Notes under the pieces: generated by a model
What the model saw: the letters and a program-made list of their open reading frames with translations, nothing else
The model's database searches: none
What the model was told of the DNA's origin: nothing
From: Lentisphaeria bacterium
GTDB taxonomy: Bacteria; Verrucomicrobiota; Lentisphaeria; Victivallales; UBA1829
Length of the DNA: 9,482 nucleotides
Reading direction: 5' to 3'
Assembly: GCA_017456805.1 (NCBI GenBank)
Contig: JAFTIQ010000086.1
Location: forward strand, 1-9,482
Part shown: positions 7,484-9,482 of the stretch, one piece after another
Position numbering within the stretch: position 1 is the first letter of the stretch
Layout: every line of letters begins with the position of its first letter
Made by a program: the position numbers and the translations under genes

Positions 7484-9106
7484 ATGCTGCTGTTTTGTTC
7501 TCTGTTTCCAATTCTTCTGGCATTGATTCTGATGACCGGATTCAAGGTTACTCCCGGGAAGGCTTTGCCGCTCTCGTTTCTGTCTACCTGCGTGATCGGT
7601 TTCTTTATGTGGAAACTGGAACTGCCTGATCTGGTATCTTATTCTCTTCTTGGAATATTGAAATCTCTGGATATCATCTTTATCATTTTCTGTGCCATTT
7701 TTCTTCTGAACATGCTGCGGAAGACAGGGGCATTGAACAAAATAAAAAATGCTTTTACCGGGATTTCCGGAGACCGGCGGATCCAGGTGATCGTGATTGC
7801 CTGGCTGTTCAGCAGTTTTATCGAAGGTGTTGCAGGATTTGGTGCGGCTCCGGCATTGACGGCTCCGCTGCTGGTCGGGTTGGGCTTCCCCGCGGTGACA
7901 GCCGTTGTTGTTGCCTTGATCTGCAATACTGTTCCGGTGCCCTTCGGTGCTGCCGGAACTGCCTTTATGGCGTCTCTTTCCTCCTTGTCCGATGAAGTTC
8001 AGGATCCTGCAAATTTTAGTGCGGAAACATTGAGCATCTTCACAACATTCTCCTGTTTCTCCGGAGTTTTTGTGCCCTTTACAGCGGTTGTCAGTATGAT
8101 TCTTTTATCCGGAGGGAAGGGGAAGCTCCGCGCGATTCTGGAAATCTTTCCGCTGAGTTTTCTTGCCGGGCTGATCTATTGTCTCTCCTGGAAGATCACT
8201 GCTGGAGTTTTCGGGCCTGAGCTGCCGTCTGTTCTGGGATCGGTGATTTCATTCCCCATTTTTTATCTGATCCTGAAACTTGGGTGGTTTGTTCCGAAAA
8301 ATGTTTGGGATTTCCCGGATTCCGAGAAGGAAAATCCATTGGATTCGACTTTGGAACCGATGGAAAAGGATATGCCCTGGTGGAAGGCTTGGCTTCCTTA
8401 TTTCTGCATAGCGATGATTCTGGTATTGACGCGTTTGCCGTTTTTGCCGTTCAAGGGCTGGATCATCGGGATTTCCCGGATTCAGATTTCAGAGATTTTT
8501 TCCACGCCGGGGACCCGTTTTGAGTGGGCTGTGCTGAATAATCCCGGGATCTTTCCTTTTTTGCTGATCGGTTTGATCTTTGCATTCCTTTACGGATTGA
8601 AAGGGAAAGAGGTTCTGAATCTGTTCCGGGAATCGGAGAAACAGGTTCGGTATTCCGCTTTTGCCATTGCTTCCGGATTTGCGATGGTTCAAGTTATGAT
8701 CTCTTCCGGGTATAACGATGCCGGGCTTCCCGGGATGCTGAATGTGGTTGCCGAAGCAATCGTGACTTCAACCGGGAAAGGTTATGTTATAGTGGCGCCG
8801 ATGATCGGCTGTTTCGGAACATTTTTCTCCGGTTCCTGCACGGTTTCCAATCTGCTGTTCTGTCCGATCCAGTTCAATGCAGCGGGATTGCTGGAGTTTC
8901 CGGAAACGCAGATGATCGCGCTTCAGAATGTTGGGGGCGGAATCGGAAGTATGCTCCGTCTTTCCGGAATCGTTGCGACCTGTGCGACCGTGAATGCCAG
9001 CGGCAAGGAAGGCAAGATCATTCTTTTGAATTTGCTTCCTGCGCTTGTGCTGATCCTGTTATGTCTGGCAGGTGTTTATTTCTGGCATCTCTGGTTTGCG
9101 GATTGA
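7484..9106 (+). CDS. lldP: L-lactate permease family transporter (LctP/LldP)
   Basis: This 540-residue inner-membrane protein (E. coli LldP is 551) belongs to the lactate permease family, which takes up lactate, and in some members glycolate, with protons. Hydrophobic segments run from residue 2 almost to the C-terminus, roughly a dozen helices. A polar loop at about 272-300 ([16 protein letters not shown]...) divides the halves. Family hallmarks are visible: [20 protein letters not shown] (110-129), [15 protein letters not shown] (147-161), and in the second half [19 protein letters not shown] (438-456) followed by QNVGGGIGS. The ATG at 7484 follows AAAGG (7473-7477) at 6 bases. The carB terminator sits just upstream with no space for a separate promoter after it, so expression may depend on read-through or on a promoter within the end of carB. 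No lactate dehydrogenase gene is in the window, so the substrate rests on family membership. Confidence 0.93.
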   Translation: MLLFCSLFPILLALILMTGFKVTPGKALPLSFLSTCVIGFFMWKLELPDLVSYSLLGILKSLDIIFIIFCAIFLLNMLRKTGALNKIKNAFTGISGDRRIQVIVIAWLFSSFIEGVAGFGAAPALTAPLLVGLGFPAVTAVVVALICNTVPVPFGAAGTAFMASLSSLSDEVQDPANFSAETLSIFTTFSCFSGVFVPFTAVVSMILLSGGKGKLRAILEIFPLSFLAGLIYCLSWKITAGVFGPELPSVLGSVISFPIFYLILKLGWFVPKNVWDFPDSEKENPLDSTLEPMEKDMPWWKAWLPYFCIAMILVLTRLPFLPFKGWIIGISRIQISEIFSTPGTRFEWAVLNNPGIFPFLLIGLIFAFLYGLKGKEVLNLFRESEKQVRYSAFAIASGFAMVQVMISSGYNDAGLPGMLNVVAEAIVTSTGKGYVIVAPMIGCFGTFFSGSCTVSNLLFCPIQFNAAGLLEFPETQMIALQNVGGGIGSMLRLSGIVATCATVNASGKEGKIILLNLLPALVLILLCLAGVYFWHLWFAD

Positions 9107-9110
9107 GATT

Positions 9111-9482
9111 TTACTTATCGAGCATAAACCCCTGGAAGGTACAGGTTGCAATAAGCTTGTCCTGATCGTTGAAGACTTCCACATTGGAGAGACAGGTTTT
9201 TCTTCCTGCGTGGATGATTTTTGCCACAGCTTTGAGTTTTGAACCTGTTCCGGGGCGGATGTAATTGATGGACGAGGCAGACCCGATGCATCTGCGATCT
9301 TCTTTGTTTGCGTTGGATGCTCCGGCAAATGCGAAATCTGCGAGGGTGTAAATGGCACCGCCTTGAGCGACATCCAATCCGTTGAGTTTGTTTTCGCTGA
9401 GAGGCATTTCCGCTTCCGCATATCCTTCGGAAAGAACCGTGATCTTCATATCGTTAGCAACGCAGAAGCGATCCCTTGTGTT
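9111..9482 (-). CDS. PaaI-type hotdog-fold acyl-CoA thioesterase, 5'-truncated by the window edge
   Basis: The visible part is 123 codons. An ATG at 9449 would give 112 residues, but the frame continues open to the edge, and the extra codons (NTRDRFCVAND) match the DRF-A-xN-G start of PaaI-family proteins, so the true start lies outside. The core is the single hotdog domain: SEGYAEAEMPLSENKLNG, then AQGGAIYTLADFAFAGASN with the central-helix Asp of LADFA as the likely catalytic residue, then SINYIRPGTGSKLKAVAKI and a final strand LIATCTFQGF. The usual HGG before the helix is QGG here, a variant I have seen in other anaerobe members. The family hydrolyses aryl- or acyl-CoA thioesters in the cytoplasm; no phenylacetate pathway genes are nearby, so the substrate is open. 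It converges on the permease with a 4-base gap and no obvious terminator between them. Confidence 0.9.
   Translation of the reverse strand, partial: NTRDRFCVANDMKITVLSEGYAEAEMPLSENKLNGLDVAQGGAIYTLADFAFAGASNANKEDRRCIGSASSINYIRPGTGSKLKAVAKIIHAGRKTCLSNVEVFNDQDKLIATCTFQGFMLDK

Noticed and set aside
4248..7523. A 1091-codon open frame on the minus strand covering nearly all of carB
   Set aside because: It mirrors carB, is rich in Cys, His and Phe, shows no domain, and runs through the carB terminator. It reflects the biased codon choice of carB, whose third-position pattern avoids antisense stops.
9059..9421. A 120-codon minus-strand open frame overlapping the thioesterase
   Set aside because: It is the other frame of the same strand; the PaaI-family motifs are all in the frame ending at 9111.

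Overview
The window looks like a stretch of bacterial chromosome of moderate GC content. The proteins fit a Lentisphaerota-type (Victivallis-like) gut or sediment bacterium: stand-alone glycan esterases with short Ig-like N-terminal domains, of a kind common in Lentisphaerota and Planctomycetota, next to ordinary housekeeping genes. This assignment is an inference from protein style, not from a marker gene. No mobile element, tRNA, rRNA, CRISPR array or phage gene is visible.

Layout. Bases 2-2637 hold two plus-strand hydrolases that are probably co-transcribed: an alpha/beta hydrolase cut by the left edge, then an SGNH/GDSL hydrolase whose ribosome binding site overlaps the stop of the first. 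A symmetric hairpin at 2639-2670 separates them from a convergent minus-strand gene (2694-3890) with an Ig-like N-terminus and a polysaccharide-deacetylase-like body. A 315-base divergent intergenic region (3891-4205) carries the promoters for that gene and for carB, including an A7-GC-T7 palindrome just upstream of the carB -35. The carB gene (4206-7412), the large subunit of carbamoyl-phosphate synthase, is complete and ends at an intrinsic terminator (7429-7463). A lactate permease family gene (7484-9106) starts 21 bases later. It converges, with a 4-base gap, on a PaaI-type hotdog thioesterase (9111-9482, minus) cut by the right edge.

How they work together. The three left-hand hydrolases plausibly remove acyl groups from carbohydrates. 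Neither of the two whose N-terminus is visible has a recognisable signal peptide, so they would act on imported oligosaccharides inside the cell. CarB supplies carbamoyl phosphate for pyrimidine and arginine synthesis, but its partner CarA is not in the window. The permease and thioesterase are general carbon-metabolism genes with no evident link to the others.

I found no clear new system. The points most worth checking are the little-characterised deacetylase-like family, the repeated GCCGGAT/ATCCGGC core that forms both terminators, the A/T palindrome at the carB promoter, and the permease start that lies directly behind a strong terminator.
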